The position numbers and the translations under genes are program-made. Source: Candidatus Gastranaerophilales bacterium (GTDB lineage Bacteria > Cyanobacteriota > Vampirovibrionia > Gastranaerophilales > Gastranaerophilaceae). Taken from it: a stretch of DNA of 64,000 nucleotides. A model generated the notes under the pieces. That model worked only from the letters and a program-made list of their open reading frames with translations, was not told the DNA's origin and made no database searches. The stretch lies in contig CAJUNK010000013.1 in NCBI GenBank assembly GCA_910587815.1, forward strand, positions 14,187-78,186, in the 5' to 3' direction. This document shows, one piece after another, positions 33,295 to 42,577 of this stretch (position 1 is the first letter of the stretch; each line of letters starts with the position of its first letter).

Positions 33295-34458
33295 TTACCC
33301 CCCCCCATTGATGCAGGATGGTTTTGCATATTTTTTCACCATATCGCAGATATATTGAACGTCTTCAAAAGTAAGGTGCATGTGTATTGGCAGAGATAAT
33401 ATGCTTTCTGATGCTTTTAGAGAATTTGGACAAGTGCCTTTTGCATAAGAATACATACGATATTCTGTATTATCACGGTAATGCACGCCTGGGTATATGC
33501 CGCATTCATTTAATGCAAGCAAAAGTTCATCTCTGTTATTTACAATAACTTGATAAAGGTGTCTTGATGAAATACAATCTTGTGCCATTTTAATTGGTTT
33601 TATTGAATCAAAATTTTTAAAACCTTCATCATACCATTGTGCCAGCGTTCTTCTGTAGGAATTATCTCTGTCTAAATATTTTAATGAAACAAGACCGATT
33701 GATGCCATTATGGAATTTCCGTGGTTTTTGTGTCCTAAATATTCTACATCATATTTCCATTTATAAGCACCAGTGCCTGCTGTTCTTGCAAATGTATCTT
33801 TATTTATGCCAAGCCAGGATTTTTTTCTTGCAATTTCATCACATTTTTCTTCTTTGAAACATATCATACCACTGTCTCCTGTGGGACAATTTTTTACAGC
33901 CTGGAAAGAATAAACTATAACATCTGCATTTTTTCCAGGTAGTGTACCATCTTGGTATCTTGTGCCTGCCATGTGCGCAGCGTCTAAAATTAGGGCAAGA
34001 TTATTTTCTTTGCATATATTTTCAATTTCTTTCAAACGACCTGTATTTCCGCCAAGGCCTACAAAAATTACAGCTTTTGTTTTATCTGTTATTCTTTCTT
34101 TAACAGATTTTGGGTCCAGGCATAAATATTCATCAACATCTGCAAAAACAGCTTTCATATTATTATATAAAATGGCGTGATTTGTTGAAATAAATGTCAT
34201 AGGTGTTGTTATAATTTCATCGCCATCAGCCCAGCCTTTTGTTTCTTTTAAAATATCTATTGCCATATCAAGGCCTACTGTTGCAGAATTTAGATAATGC
34301 GCAAAAGGTAATCCTGTATAATTTTTCCAAGCTTCTTCAAATTGAACTGTTTTAAAGCCTAAGCCCGTCCAGCCTTTTTCCAAGCATTCTCTAATTTCAT
34401 TTAAACATTCTTCAACCCGAAATGTGGGTACAAAAAGCTGTATATTTTTATCGGCCAT
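33295..34458 (-). CDS. DegT/DnrJ/EryC1-type sugar aminotransferase
   Basis: The 387-residue PLP enzyme transfers an amino group to a nucleotide keto-sugar. Motifs: NSATVGLDMAIDIL, LILDAAHMAGTRY (cofactor aspartate), and the Schiff-base lysine in SFQAVKNCPTGDSG. The last residues are encoded by a run of nine G and then UAA. It starts one base into the stop of the glycosyltransferase upstream. Confidence 0.9.
   Translation of the reverse strand: MADKNIQLFVPTFRVEECLNEIRECLEKGWTGLGFKTVQFEEAWKNYTGLPFAHYLNSATVGLDMAIDILKETKGWADGDEIITTPMTFISTNHAILYNNMKAVFADVDEYLCLDPKSVKERITDKTKAVIFVGLGGNTGRLKEIENICKENNLALILDAAHMAGTRYQDGTLPGKNADVIVYSFQAVKNCPTGDSGMICFKEEKCDEIARKKSWLGINKDTFARTAGTGAYKWKYDVEYLGHKNHGNSIMASIGLVSLKYLDRDNSYRRTLAQWYDEGFKNFDSIKPIKMAQDCISSRHLYQVIVNNRDELLLALNECGIYPGVHYRDNTEYRMYSYAKGTCPNSLKASESILSLPIHMHLTFEDVQYICDMVKKYAKPSCINGGG
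33298..33306. repeat. Homopolymer G9 tract at the DegT-GNAT boundary
   Basis: Nine C on the plus strand (G on the coding strand) give GGG GGG GGG TAA. Losing one G shifts DegT into the frame that runs through the GNAT gene without a stop. This has the look of a phase-variable contingency tract, but an assembly length error is also possible. Confidence 0.75.
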
Positions 34459-35717
34459 TATATTTCTCCTTTGCCTTTCAGTTTTAATTTTTGTTTTAAT
34501 TTGCCTGTTGTTATCATAGATAGTATACTATAAATAGACTGTAAGAATGTACGTTTAAACTTAATTTTTTTGATTTTTCTTGCCGCTGCTTCAAATTCAT
34601 CTGATGGAATATTAAAATTTTTGTTTGTTCCTACCCAATCTTTTATGAATGGGCTGATAAAATTTGATGGGACGATATTTGTTTTTTTCTTTTTATTATA
34701 TTTAAAACCTTTATCATCGCAAAATTCTTTTAATTCTTCTGTAAAGCCTGCAAGCCAGGGGCCAAAAACATGGGTTGAGGGGTATGGGTTTAGTGAGCAA
34801 TCTATTGTATATGTGGTCAATTTTTTGCATTGATCAAATATTTCATGGTGTTCGCATGGTTCAAAGCTTCTGTTTAAAACTATACGTTCTGTACCGTTAT
34901 CACAGAATAGCACCTGGCAGGCAAGAGTTCCTGCCCAGCAGGCAAAGCTTTTTGCCCCCTTTAAAACTGCAATTTGTTCTTTTAGAGACATTTTTTCAGG
35001 GAATAAAATTTTGTATCCGTTTTGTTTAAAGATATCCATAACTTCTTTTTCATTCATTATGGGGCCTCTTGAAATTTTCATACGAGAAAAACAGATTTTA
35101 TCATATTTTGCAGCAGGTACTTTTGATTTCATATAGTCAAAAACCGCAGTATATTCTTTATGCCAGTTTGTTGAGTAATTATAAGCAAGTTCTGGTACTA
35201 TTACTTTTTTATATTGAGTTGGCTTTGTAATAAAAGTATCATCATTATATGGGATATCTAAAAGTTCAAAAAATTCTTTAAATTTTCCTCTTGCATTTGG
35301 CATCACATCAAAAACAACCCTGTATTTATTAGGATTGTGGCTGATGTAATACCATAGCCTTGCCATCGTTTCAATCAAAACGTGTCCGTAAAATTCATAT
35401 AAAACACCACCGTATATTACCGTTTCATCTTTATATTCAGGTTTAATATCAGGTGTATAACCTTCTTGTAACATTCTAAAATCGGTACCAAGTCTTTTGG
35501 TTCCACTTAATTTGCAAAAATTTCCATCACTGTCTATTACACCGCCTTTATGATATTCATTAGTTTTGTATTCATTTATTACAATGAGCGGCAAAATTAT
35601 TCCGTTTTCAATTTCATCTACTTGAAGCGCTCTTTTTATTTCTTTATCCTCAAAATAATCTGTGTAGTATTTTTCAGAGGCTTTTGTTATATATAGAGGT
35701 TTCACTTTTTTCTCCAT
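34458..35717 (-). CDS. GT61-like glycosyltransferase
   Basis: The 419-residue product is a paralogue of the broken gene at 31471-32691, sharing DETVIYGGVLYEFYGHVLIE and the KILFPEKMSLKEQI motif, then WAGTLACQVLFCDN. DUF563/GT61 enzymes add sugars such as xylose or GlcNAc; here a role in the surface glycan is inferred from the cluster. It overlaps the epimerase gene by 16 bases. Confidence 0.8.
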   Translation of the reverse strand: MEKKVKPLYITKASEKYYTDYFEDKEIKRALQVDEIENGIILPLIVINEYKTNEYHKGGVIDSDGNFCKLSGTKRLGTDFRMLQEGYTPDIKPEYKDETVIYGGVLYEFYGHVLIETMARLWYYISHNPNKYRVVFDVMPNARGKFKEFFELLDIPYNDDTFITKPTQYKKVIVPELAYNYSTNWHKEYTAVFDYMKSKVPAAKYDKICFSRMKISRGPIMNEKEVMDIFKQNGYKILFPEKMSLKEQIAVLKGAKSFACWAGTLACQVLFCDNGTERIVLNRSFEPCEHHEIFDQCKKLTTYTIDCSLNPYPSTHVFGPWLAGFTEELKEFCDDKGFKYNKKKKTNIVPSNFISPFIKDWVGTNKNFNIPSDEFEAAARKIKKIKFKRTFLQSIYSILSMITTGKLKQKLKLKGKGEI

Positions 35718-36643
35718 TCTATAAATTTTTTAATTCCTTCTTTGAATGTTGTTTTAGGGCAATAGTTTAGAATATTTTTTGCTTTTGTAATATCGCTTAC
35801 TGTTTTATCCACATCCCCAGGCTGCATTGGAAGCCTTTCTATTATTGCTTCTTTATTTAAAACATCTTCTATAGTTTTAATCATTTCATTTAAAGTTACA
35901 GGTGAACCACCACCTATATTTATGATTTCATAAGGGGTTTTGTCATAATTTATAGCTGATATTACGCCATCTATAATGTCATCAATATATGTATAATCAC
36001 GCATTGTAGTGCCATCGCCATATACTGGGATTGGTTTATTTTGTTCAATTAATTCTGTGAATTTTCTAATTGCAAGGTCTGGGCGCTGTTTTGGACCATA
36101 GACTGTGAAAAATCTTAAACAAACTGCCTGAATGTTATAAAGTTTTGAATAAGTGTATATTATTTGTTCGCAGGCAGATTTTGTTGCAGCATAAGGTGAA
36201 ATTGGTTCTGTTACTTTTAGGTCTTCTGTAAATTTTTCAGCTTTACAGTTTCCATAAACAGAACTGGACGATGCAAAAACAAGTTTTTTAACATTTGTTT
36301 TTTGTATTTTATCTAGAATGTTTGTTGTGCCATAAATGTTTGTTTTAATGTATTCAAGGGGATTTTCTAAAGATGGGCGCACACCGGCACGTGCTGCAAT
36401 ATGTACCACACAATCAATGTTATTTTCATTGAATATTTTTTCAACAAGGTGTTCATCACAAATATCACCTTTGTATAATTTATAATTTTGATTATCCATA
36501 TTTGTTTTTACATTATTTTCTTTGATTTTTGGGTCGTAATAATCATTAAAATTATCAATTACAATGATTTTGTTTTGTTTTATTAGTTTATCTGCCAGGG
36601 TAGAGCCTATAAAGCCTGCACCGCCTGTGATTAAAATATTCAT
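35702..36643 (-). CDS. NAD-dependent nucleotide-sugar epimerase/dehydratase
   Basis: The 313-residue SDR enzyme has the GGAGFIGS NAD motif at residues 7-14 and the YAATK catalytic tyrosine-lysine near residue 150, with ASSSSVYG before it. The nearest types are UDP-glucuronate 4-epimerase or dTDP-glucose 4,6-dehydratase; I cannot tell which. It would supply activated sugar to the cluster. Confidence 0.85.
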   Translation of the reverse strand: MNILITGGAGFIGSTLADKLIKQNKIIVIDNFNDYYDPKIKENNVKTNMDNQNYKLYKGDICDEHLVEKIFNENNIDCVVHIAARAGVRPSLENPLEYIKTNIYGTTNILDKIQKTNVKKLVFASSSSVYGNCKAEKFTEDLKVTEPISPYAATKSACEQIIYTYSKLYNIQAVCLRFFTVYGPKQRPDLAIRKFTELIEQNKPIPVYGDGTTMRDYTYIDDIIDGVISAINYDKTPYEIINIGGGSPVTLNEMIKTIEDVLNKEAIIERLPMQPGDVDKTVSDITKAKNILNYCPKTTFKEGIKKFIEWRKK

Positions 36644-37474
36644 CTATTTGCCTTTCGCATGTTTAAATACATAAAAATTTTTATTATCAGTTCGTGTATT
36701 TTTGAATGTTATATCCTTAATTTTAATATCATTTTTCCAAAATAGATACACAAGTGAAAGCTGGTCTCTTTTTGCATAGTTTAGTACCATATTCCACCAT
36801 TCTTCATTTATGTGGATAATTTCAGGCAAATTATGCTTTCTGTATAAAATATTGTTTTCGCAAAGACCATAATTTTTTGGCATGCCTGATTTTTTAATAA
36901 GTTCAAGTTCTTTTTTAATAAGCATATCCTCATCAAGTTTTAGCCTTGAAACTTCTTTGTATTCTTTATATATGCAGTTGCGCATATAATGTTTTGGCAA
37001 GATGAATGGCAGATTTTTTTCTTTTATAAGATTAAAAATGTGCGGGGTCAAAATGTTTATATTTGCATCAATATAAATACTTTCACTGTAATTAGGAAAT
37101 AATTTGTGCGGGTTTAATTTGTGCCAGCGGTTGTTTCTGGTATTGTCTGATTTTGTATATTGAAGCGGGCGGATTTCCCAAATGCCGATTTGGCTTTGTT
37201 TGATTTCTTCTTCATTATCTGTAAAACAGATGTAATCCCATTCTTTATTTATGTATTTATAAGTTTTTATTGTGTTTATATCATCATAATTATTTGTAAT
37301 GCAGGTATAAATTACAGATTTTGCCTTGCGAGTGTTTTTGTATTCAAGGTATTCTCTAATGTTTTTCAAATCTTCATCTGTTATTTGAAGATTGGCTTGG
37401 TGAAGTGTTGTATTTTTAGCATATTTTTTGTTACGAATAAAATCTATAATATTTTGAAACAGTGCTATTCTCAA
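36644..37474 (-). CDS. DUF616-type glycosyltransferase
   Basis: The 276-residue product has the DUF616 layout: VIYTCITNNYDDINTIKTY, WDYICFTDNEEE, then NRWHKLNPHKLFPNYSESIY and IDANINI (a DxD-like site). Such proteins glycosylate surface polymers. It follows the epimerase with no gap. Confidence 0.75.
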   Translation of the reverse strand: MRIALFQNIIDFIRNKKYAKNTTLHQANLQITDEDLKNIREYLEYKNTRKAKSVIYTCITNNYDDINTIKTYKYINKEWDYICFTDNEEEIKQSQIGIWEIRPLQYTKSDNTRNNRWHKLNPHKLFPNYSESIYIDANINILTPHIFNLIKEKNLPFILPKHYMRNCIYKEYKEVSRLKLDEDMLIKKELELIKKSGMPKNYGLCENNILYRKHNLPEIIHINEEWWNMVLNYAKRDQLSLVYLFWKNDIKIKDITFKNTRTDNKNFYVFKHAKGK

Positions 37475-37483
37475 AACTCCTCC

Positions 37484-38095
37484 TTAGAAAAATTCATGTG
37501 TCCAGGTGCAGTTGGATTTTATTAATTTGCAGGGTGTGCCTGTGTAGATTGAATTTTCTTGCAGGCAATCTTTTGAAGCAATGCTGTTTGCCCCTATAAT
37601 GCATCCTTTTGCAATTTTTACACCCTTCATTATTGTGGCATTTGTTGCTATCCAAACATTATCTGCTATTTCAATATCTGCACCCTTGTTTATTATTTTT
37701 TTAGTGTCAATTTCAAAAATAGGATGGGCATCGGATGATTGTACTATAACATTTGGACCCATCATACAATTGTCCCCTATTTTTATATTCAAGTTTTCTT
37801 CTCTGTAGTTTAAAATTCTACAATTTGTATTTGGCAGCAAATTGTGACCTATTTCTATTGTGCCGTTTTTTGACATAGCAGAAATATATATTTTTCTAAA
37901 CTTTGTTTTTGAAGATTTAAAAATAACTTTTGCATTATCTGTGCATTCAAGGGTTGAGTTTCTGAATCTGACACAGGGCTCATATAGTATTATTTCAGCA
38001 TTCTTGCCGTGGAATTTTATATTCAGCCCACGCACCCAAAATACTCGTCTTTTTTTACCATTTTTATCTATTTTATAAATTTTATTTGAAAACAT
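37484..38095 (-). CDS. Hexapeptide-repeat acyltransferase
   Basis: The product of about 203 residues has left-handed beta-helix repeats (IKIGDNCMMGPNVIVQ, ADIEIADNVWIATNATIMKG, then CIIGANSIASKD) of the maltose/galactoside O-acetyltransferase type. It would O-acetylate a sugar. The start at the ATG at 38093-38095 is favoured by AAGGTGAT placed before it; a GTG lies three codons upstream. Confidence 0.83.
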   Translation of the reverse strand: MFSNKIYKIDKNGKKRRVFWVRGLNIKFHGKNAEIILYEPCVRFRNSTLECTDNAKVIFKSSKTKFRKIYISAMSKNGTIEIGHNLLPNTNCRILNYREENLNIKIGDNCMMGPNVIVQSSDAHPIFEIDTKKIINKGADIEIADNVWIATNATIMKGVKIAKGCIIGANSIASKDCLQENSIYTGTPCKLIKSNCTWTHEFF

Positions 38096-38110
38096 TATTA
38101 TCACCTTAAA

Positions 38111-38845
38111 TTATTTTTTATTGCAAAGTCTTAAATTTACACCCAAAAAGCGCATTTTTACGCAATTGGTATATTCTTTTATTGAAAAAATATTTTCATA
38201 CCATTTTGTGGTTAATTTTTTATATGTGCATTTATCTTTTTTAATAATGGGGCTTAAATTTTTTGAAGAACTTGTAAGGCTTCCAAAATGCAGTATTTTT
38301 TGACCTTCTATTGTGTAGTTTTGATAGCCATTTTTCTTTAATTCATCAAAAATATAACAATCACCATACATTATTTTTAATTCTTCAGGAATGACTGGGT
38401 ATGAAGCTTTGTGAAGAAATATTGCAATTCCAAAACCAAAATCTATAAAATCAATAGGGTGTAATTTTATCTCAGCATTTTCAGGTTTTTTGATTGTATT
38501 ATTTATTGGAATAACAGCTTTGCTTGAATACCCTAAAACGCCTGCATTTTCTGGAAATGCGGCCAAAAGCGATGTGCAAAAATTGTCTGCAATTATAATA
38601 TCATCATTTAAAATGCCAACAGTATCGTATTTTGCTTCTTTAATTCCTAAATTCCACGCAGGGTTTACGTAAATATTATCATCGGGTGTTATTATCCGCA
38701 TTTTATCATAAGAAAATTCAAGAGGTTTAATTGCATTGTTTATTATGATAATTTCACCCACAGAATTATCATCATTGAGGGTTTTAACTAAATTTTTAAG
38801 AATATCAATACGCTTTTGCATGGTTGGGATAATAATTGAAATCAT
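38111..38845 (-). CDS. GT2-like glycosyltransferase
   Basis: The 244-residue product starts MISIIIPTMQKRIDIL and has the GT2 motif DTVGILNDDI near residue 78 and NAGVLGYSS later. It is shorter than usual and has an extended C-terminal part ending NLRLCNKK. It overlaps the fucosyltransferase gene by four bases. Confidence 0.8.
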   Translation of the reverse strand: MISIIIPTMQKRIDILKNLVKTLNDDNSVGEIIIINNAIKPLEFSYDKMRIITPDDNIYVNPAWNLGIKEAKYDTVGILNDDIIIADNFCTSLLAAFPENAGVLGYSSKAVIPINNTIKKPENAEIKLHPIDFIDFGFGIAIFLHKASYPVIPEELKIMYGDCYIFDELKKNGYQNYTIEGQKILHFGSLTSSSKNLSPIIKKDKCTYKKLTTKWYENIFSIKEYTNCVKMRFLGVNLRLCNKK

Positions 38846-39807
38846 TTTTGCTCCAAATAATTTTTGTACAGATAATCAAAAGGTTTTGTGTAGTTTTGAA
38901 CTCTTTTATAATTATCTAAAACAGCATTCAGGCGGTTTTCATATTCTTCTTTTGTACATTGTTTTAATATTTTTTCAATATCAGATTTTGTTGTGATTTT
39001 AATAATCCCATCAGGATTGAAGAATTCATCTACCTTTGTTGCACCCAAATATATTGGTATTGTTTGGTTTGCAAGTGCGCAGATTAATCTTTCTGTAAAA
39101 AGGTATGGTTCTATAAAATTTTCAATGCAGATAGAGAATCTGTAATTACGAAGGGTGTCATCAATTGTGACTAAAGAACCCTTATCAAATGTTCCAAAAG
39201 TATCGGCGAGATTTTCTTTTTTACATTTCCAGGCCAGGTCATATCTGAATTTATGAAGTTTGCACATCAATTTATCCGATGATAGTATTGAAACATTTTT
39301 GCTTTTTGTTTTATAAATATCAGAAGGAGCCATTGTGCCATTGTAAAGGGTTGCGCCAAATGGCACAAAACGCGCATTGTCAATTTTATTTAAAATGTCT
39401 TCTGAGTATGTAAAAATAAGGTCAAAATCTTTTTCTAAACCTTTAAATTTATCAAAAAGTTTATATGATTTTGGCACAATGGCAGGGGTTTCTGTTAAAA
39501 AGCCATATTTTCTATCAGGCATCCCTTGTGTTTCAAGCATGGATTCATGAGAATAAAAATGGGTTTTATGTGAAAAATTGTATCTATCCCACATAAAATA
39601 TCTTGAATCGCGGTATGGATGAGTGCGGTAGTGTTTATCTCTTATAAAAAATATTTCAAGTTTTTCGCCAAATTCATTATAGAGGTTTGAATCTCCTTCT
39701 TCAAAAGGGGCTCTTGTGTTGTAATTTGGCAAATAGCAGTGGCCATAATATTTATGTTTTTTTTGTCTTTGTTTTGTTTTTAAATATCTGAGTATATTAT
39801 TAAACAT
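38842..39807 (-). CDS. GT10-family fucosyltransferase
   Basis: The 321-residue product has the GT10 donor block: RFSICIENFIEPYLFTERLI, followed by ALANQTIPIYLGA. These enzymes add fucose in alpha-1,3 linkage. This suggests the surface glycan contains fucose, possibly similar to host-type Lewis structures; the acceptor cannot be read from sequence. The gene overlaps both neighbours by a few bases. Confidence 0.83.
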   Translation of the reverse strand: MFNNILRYLKTKQRQKKHKYYGHCYLPNYNTRAPFEEGDSNLYNEFGEKLEIFFIRDKHYRTHPYRDSRYFMWDRYNFSHKTHFYSHESMLETQGMPDRKYGFLTETPAIVPKSYKLFDKFKGLEKDFDLIFTYSEDILNKIDNARFVPFGATLYNGTMAPSDIYKTKSKNVSILSSDKLMCKLHKFRYDLAWKCKKENLADTFGTFDKGSLVTIDDTLRNYRFSICIENFIEPYLFTERLICALANQTIPIYLGATKVDEFFNPDGIIKITTKSDIEKILKQCTKEEYENRLNAVLDNYKRVQNYTKPFDYLYKNYLEQK

Positions 39808-40693
39808 TGTTTTTTGTCTTTCTTTGCAGTCTGAATTTCACGCCAAGTATGGTTGCTATTTTAAATTTTTTATCACCCTGCCATTCATTTCTGATTGAAA
39901 AAATATTTTCAAAAAAGTTTCCCTTCTTTTTAAAATGGTTGGAAACTGTATTTAAAATCTTTGTTTGAAGGATTTTATCATCTGTAAGCGTTGAAATTAT
40001 CATTGTTTTAATTTCTTTATCGGCTTTTGCGGCATCATTTCCTTTTGTGTGGCAAAGAGATGTATTTTCCCTTCTATACATTAATAAAACCTCTTGCAGG
40101 CTATGAAATTTAAGCCCTGAAAGCATTGCGCACGTCCAAAGATTATAATCTTCAGATGTAGGAAGGGTTTCATTATATTTTAGATTATTTTTTTTAAAAT
40201 CTTTAAGCCTTAACACAGCGCATCCTTGTGTAAATTTGCATCCGCCAAGAAAATCTAAAAATTTTGGATTGGATGGGTTTTTTATAATTTTTTTGTGCGG
40301 AAATCTTTCCACCCAAGCGCTTACGGCAGAAATTTCAGAATTGTTTTCTAAAAAATTTATCTGTTTTTGAAATCTTTCGGGCAGTGAAATATCATCTGCA
40401 TCCTGGAACGCTGAATATTTTCCTTTTGCCAAATCAAGTAATTTATTCCTTGTTTTTGAAACACCAAGATTTTTTTCATTTCTGTAAAATTTTATCCTGT
40501 CATCATTAAAACTTTTAATAACAGGTTCAATATCATCTTTGGAACCGTCATCTAAAATAATAAGTTCAAAATCAGAAAATGTTTGGTTTAAAATGCTTTG
40601 AATAGATTCTTTTAAAGATTCTTCTTTTGTATTATAAACAGGCATTAGAACGGAAAGTACAGGAATATCATCGTTTTGATTTATTTGTGCCAT
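39800..40693 (-). CDS. GT2-family glycosyltransferase
   Basis: The 297-residue product begins VLSVLMPVYNTKEESLKESI and has FELIILDDGSKDDIEP and FQDADDIS, the classic GT2 signatures. A likely promoter lies upstream (100-base gap to the next gene). It adds a sugar to the growing polymer. Confidence 0.88.
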   Translation of the reverse strand: MAQINQNDDIPVLSVLMPVYNTKEESLKESIQSILNQTFSDFELIILDDGSKDDIEPVIKSFNDDRIKFYRNEKNLGVSKTRNKLLDLAKGKYSAFQDADDISLPERFQKQINFLENNSEISAVSAWVERFPHKKIIKNPSNPKFLDFLGGCKFTQGCAVLRLKDFKKNNLKYNETLPTSEDYNLWTCAMLSGLKFHSLQEVLLMYRRENTSLCHTKGNDAAKADKEIKTMIISTLTDDKILQTKILNTVSNHFKKKGNFFENIFSIRNEWQGDKKFKIATILGVKFRLQRKTKNNV

Positions 40694-40792
40694 TTTTATT
40701 AAAATCCCGCTCTAAAAACTCTTATTTTATGGTATCAAATAAAGGGCTAAAGTCAATTTTTGAACACTGTGCAGCCGGTTTTTAGCAAAAAC

Positions 40793-42571
40793 TTAATTTT
40801 CAAGCTTTTGAATTATTTGAGGGTATTGTTCAAAAATTATATTAAATGCTTCAATGTCATTCATATTTTGGCTTTTGCCGTTTGTTTTGCAAAGAGCTTC
40901 GTTTTGTGAATTTTCAACATTGTAAAAGTTTAAATCCTTATTTTGCACAAGGCCTATTTTTGTGCCGGCCATTACAGCCATTGCCCAAAAATAAATGTCA
41001 TCAAAGGTTGGGATTAAATTCAAGATTTTATCTTTATCAAAAATATCAGAATGTAGAGAATTTGGCGGATAGAGGGTTCCAGCGCCTCCCATCAACTGGT
41101 TTGAAAAATCAATTTTTTTATTATTATCAAGGTAATGGGGCAAAATCATAAAGTAATCCCCCTTTTTTTCTATTCTACAAGCTCTTCTTGTATAGATATT
41201 ATTTGGGTTTTCAAGATATTTTTCATAAAGGCTTTGAAGCCAATCTTTTTGATAATACATATCATCATCTGCTGTTATAATAATATCATTTGGAAACATT
41301 TTTAGTGCAGGCACAAGTTTTTTATAGGATTTTAAATCTTCGCACCATAAAATTTCAAGTCCAAATTCTTTTAATTTTAAAAGTTCATTTGGCAGATCAT
41401 CTTCTTTGTTTGGAAACTGATTATCAGATAGCCATAGGATTAATCTGTCTGGCCTTAATGTTTGCTTTAAAAGTGTTTCAATGGTGTGGTGAACTGTATT
41501 TATGCGCCCTGGGAAGGATGTTAAAGACACAATAAGGCTTGGTATTCTTTTATTTTCATTTAACCCTGGTGATATTGAATTATCCGGGCAAAATTTGTCA
41601 TTTGTTTTAAAGCTTAAATGGATGCCAAAGAAATTTATGTATATATGGCTATCTAGCCTTTTATATAAAAACATTTTTTTATATTTTTTGAATTTGTAAT
41701 ACAGGTTTTTTGATGTGATTTTTTTCTTTGAAATTGGCAAAAATCCAAAAAGCAATGTAGTTTCTGTATTTTTATATTCTTTTACCTTTAAAACGGGTGC
41801 ACCAAAAATATATTTTATATATTTTGTAATATGCTGGGCTTTTTTGTTTAAAACCAAATTATTTTCATTAAAAAACTTTACAATGGCGCTTTTTGCAATG
41901 TAGCTATCATGCTGTTTTTTTATGGATTGAATAGTTTTTACAATGGAATTATTGTTTACTCTGTAATAATAATAAGTATCAGGCACTGTAACAAGCTTTT
42001 TTGCGGCCTTTAAAATATTTGGAATCCATAAAACATCTTCAAAATACATACCCAATTTAAAAGGCGAATTTTCTATCAGGCTTTTTTTAAAAAGTTTTCC
42101 GCAGGCATAGCAGCAGGCAGGAATTCTACAAATATCCACAATATCTTGCAGATTTTCATACACCTTTTCTTCACTGAAATGCAGCCTGTATTTTTCGCTA
42201 TTTGGGCGCTTTCTAATCATTCCGCTTACGGCAATTGCGCAATCATTCTTTATTATTGCACTATATAGTTTTTCTATGTAATTATTATCCACCCAATCAT
42301 CAGAATCAATAAATGTGATAAAATTGCCGCTTGCATTTTGTATACCAGAATTTCTTGCAGAGGATAATCCGCCGTTTTCTTTATTTATAATTTTTATTCT
42401 TTTATCCTGTTGTGAAAAATTTTCTAAAAGCATTGGGGTGGAATCTTTTGAACCATCATTTACGCAGATGATTTCGATATCTTTAAATGTTTGGTTTAAA
42501 AGAGAGCTTATGCAATCTTCAAGATAATTTTCAACGTTATAACAAGGGACTATTATTGATACTTCAGGCAT
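40793..42571 (-). CDS. Two-domain glycosyltransferase (GT2 plus a second transferase)
   Basis: The 592-residue product has an N-terminal GT2 domain (PEVSIIVPCYNVENYLEDCI, IEIICVNDGSKD, TFIDSDDWVD). The C-terminal half is a different transferase-like domain with SLIVSLTSFPGRINT, RPDRLILWLSD and IITADDDMYY (a DDD metal site). A single protein may add two sugars in turn. It is separated from neighbours by short gaps. Confidence 0.83.
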   Translation of the reverse strand: MPEVSIIVPCYNVENYLEDCISSLLNQTFKDIEIICVNDGSKDSTPMLLENFSQQDKRIKIINKENGGLSSARNSGIQNASGNFITFIDSDDWVDNNYIEKLYSAIIKNDCAIAVSGMIRKRPNSEKYRLHFSEEKVYENLQDIVDICRIPACCYACGKLFKKSLIENSPFKLGMYFEDVLWIPNILKAAKKLVTVPDTYYYYRVNNNSIVKTIQSIKKQHDSYIAKSAIVKFFNENNLVLNKKAQHITKYIKYIFGAPVLKVKEYKNTETTLLFGFLPISKKKITSKNLYYKFKKYKKMFLYKRLDSHIYINFFGIHLSFKTNDKFCPDNSISPGLNENKRIPSLIVSLTSFPGRINTVHHTIETLLKQTLRPDRLILWLSDNQFPNKEDDLPNELLKLKEFGLEILWCEDLKSYKKLVPALKMFPNDIIITADDDMYYQKDWLQSLYEKYLENPNNIYTRRACRIEKKGDYFMILPHYLDNNKKIDFSNQLMGGAGTLYPPNSLHSDIFDKDKILNLIPTFDDIYFWAMAVMAGTKIGLVQNKDLNFYNVENSQNEALCKTNGKSQNMNDIEAFNIIFEQYPQIIQKLEN

Positions 42572-42577
42572 TATTTT

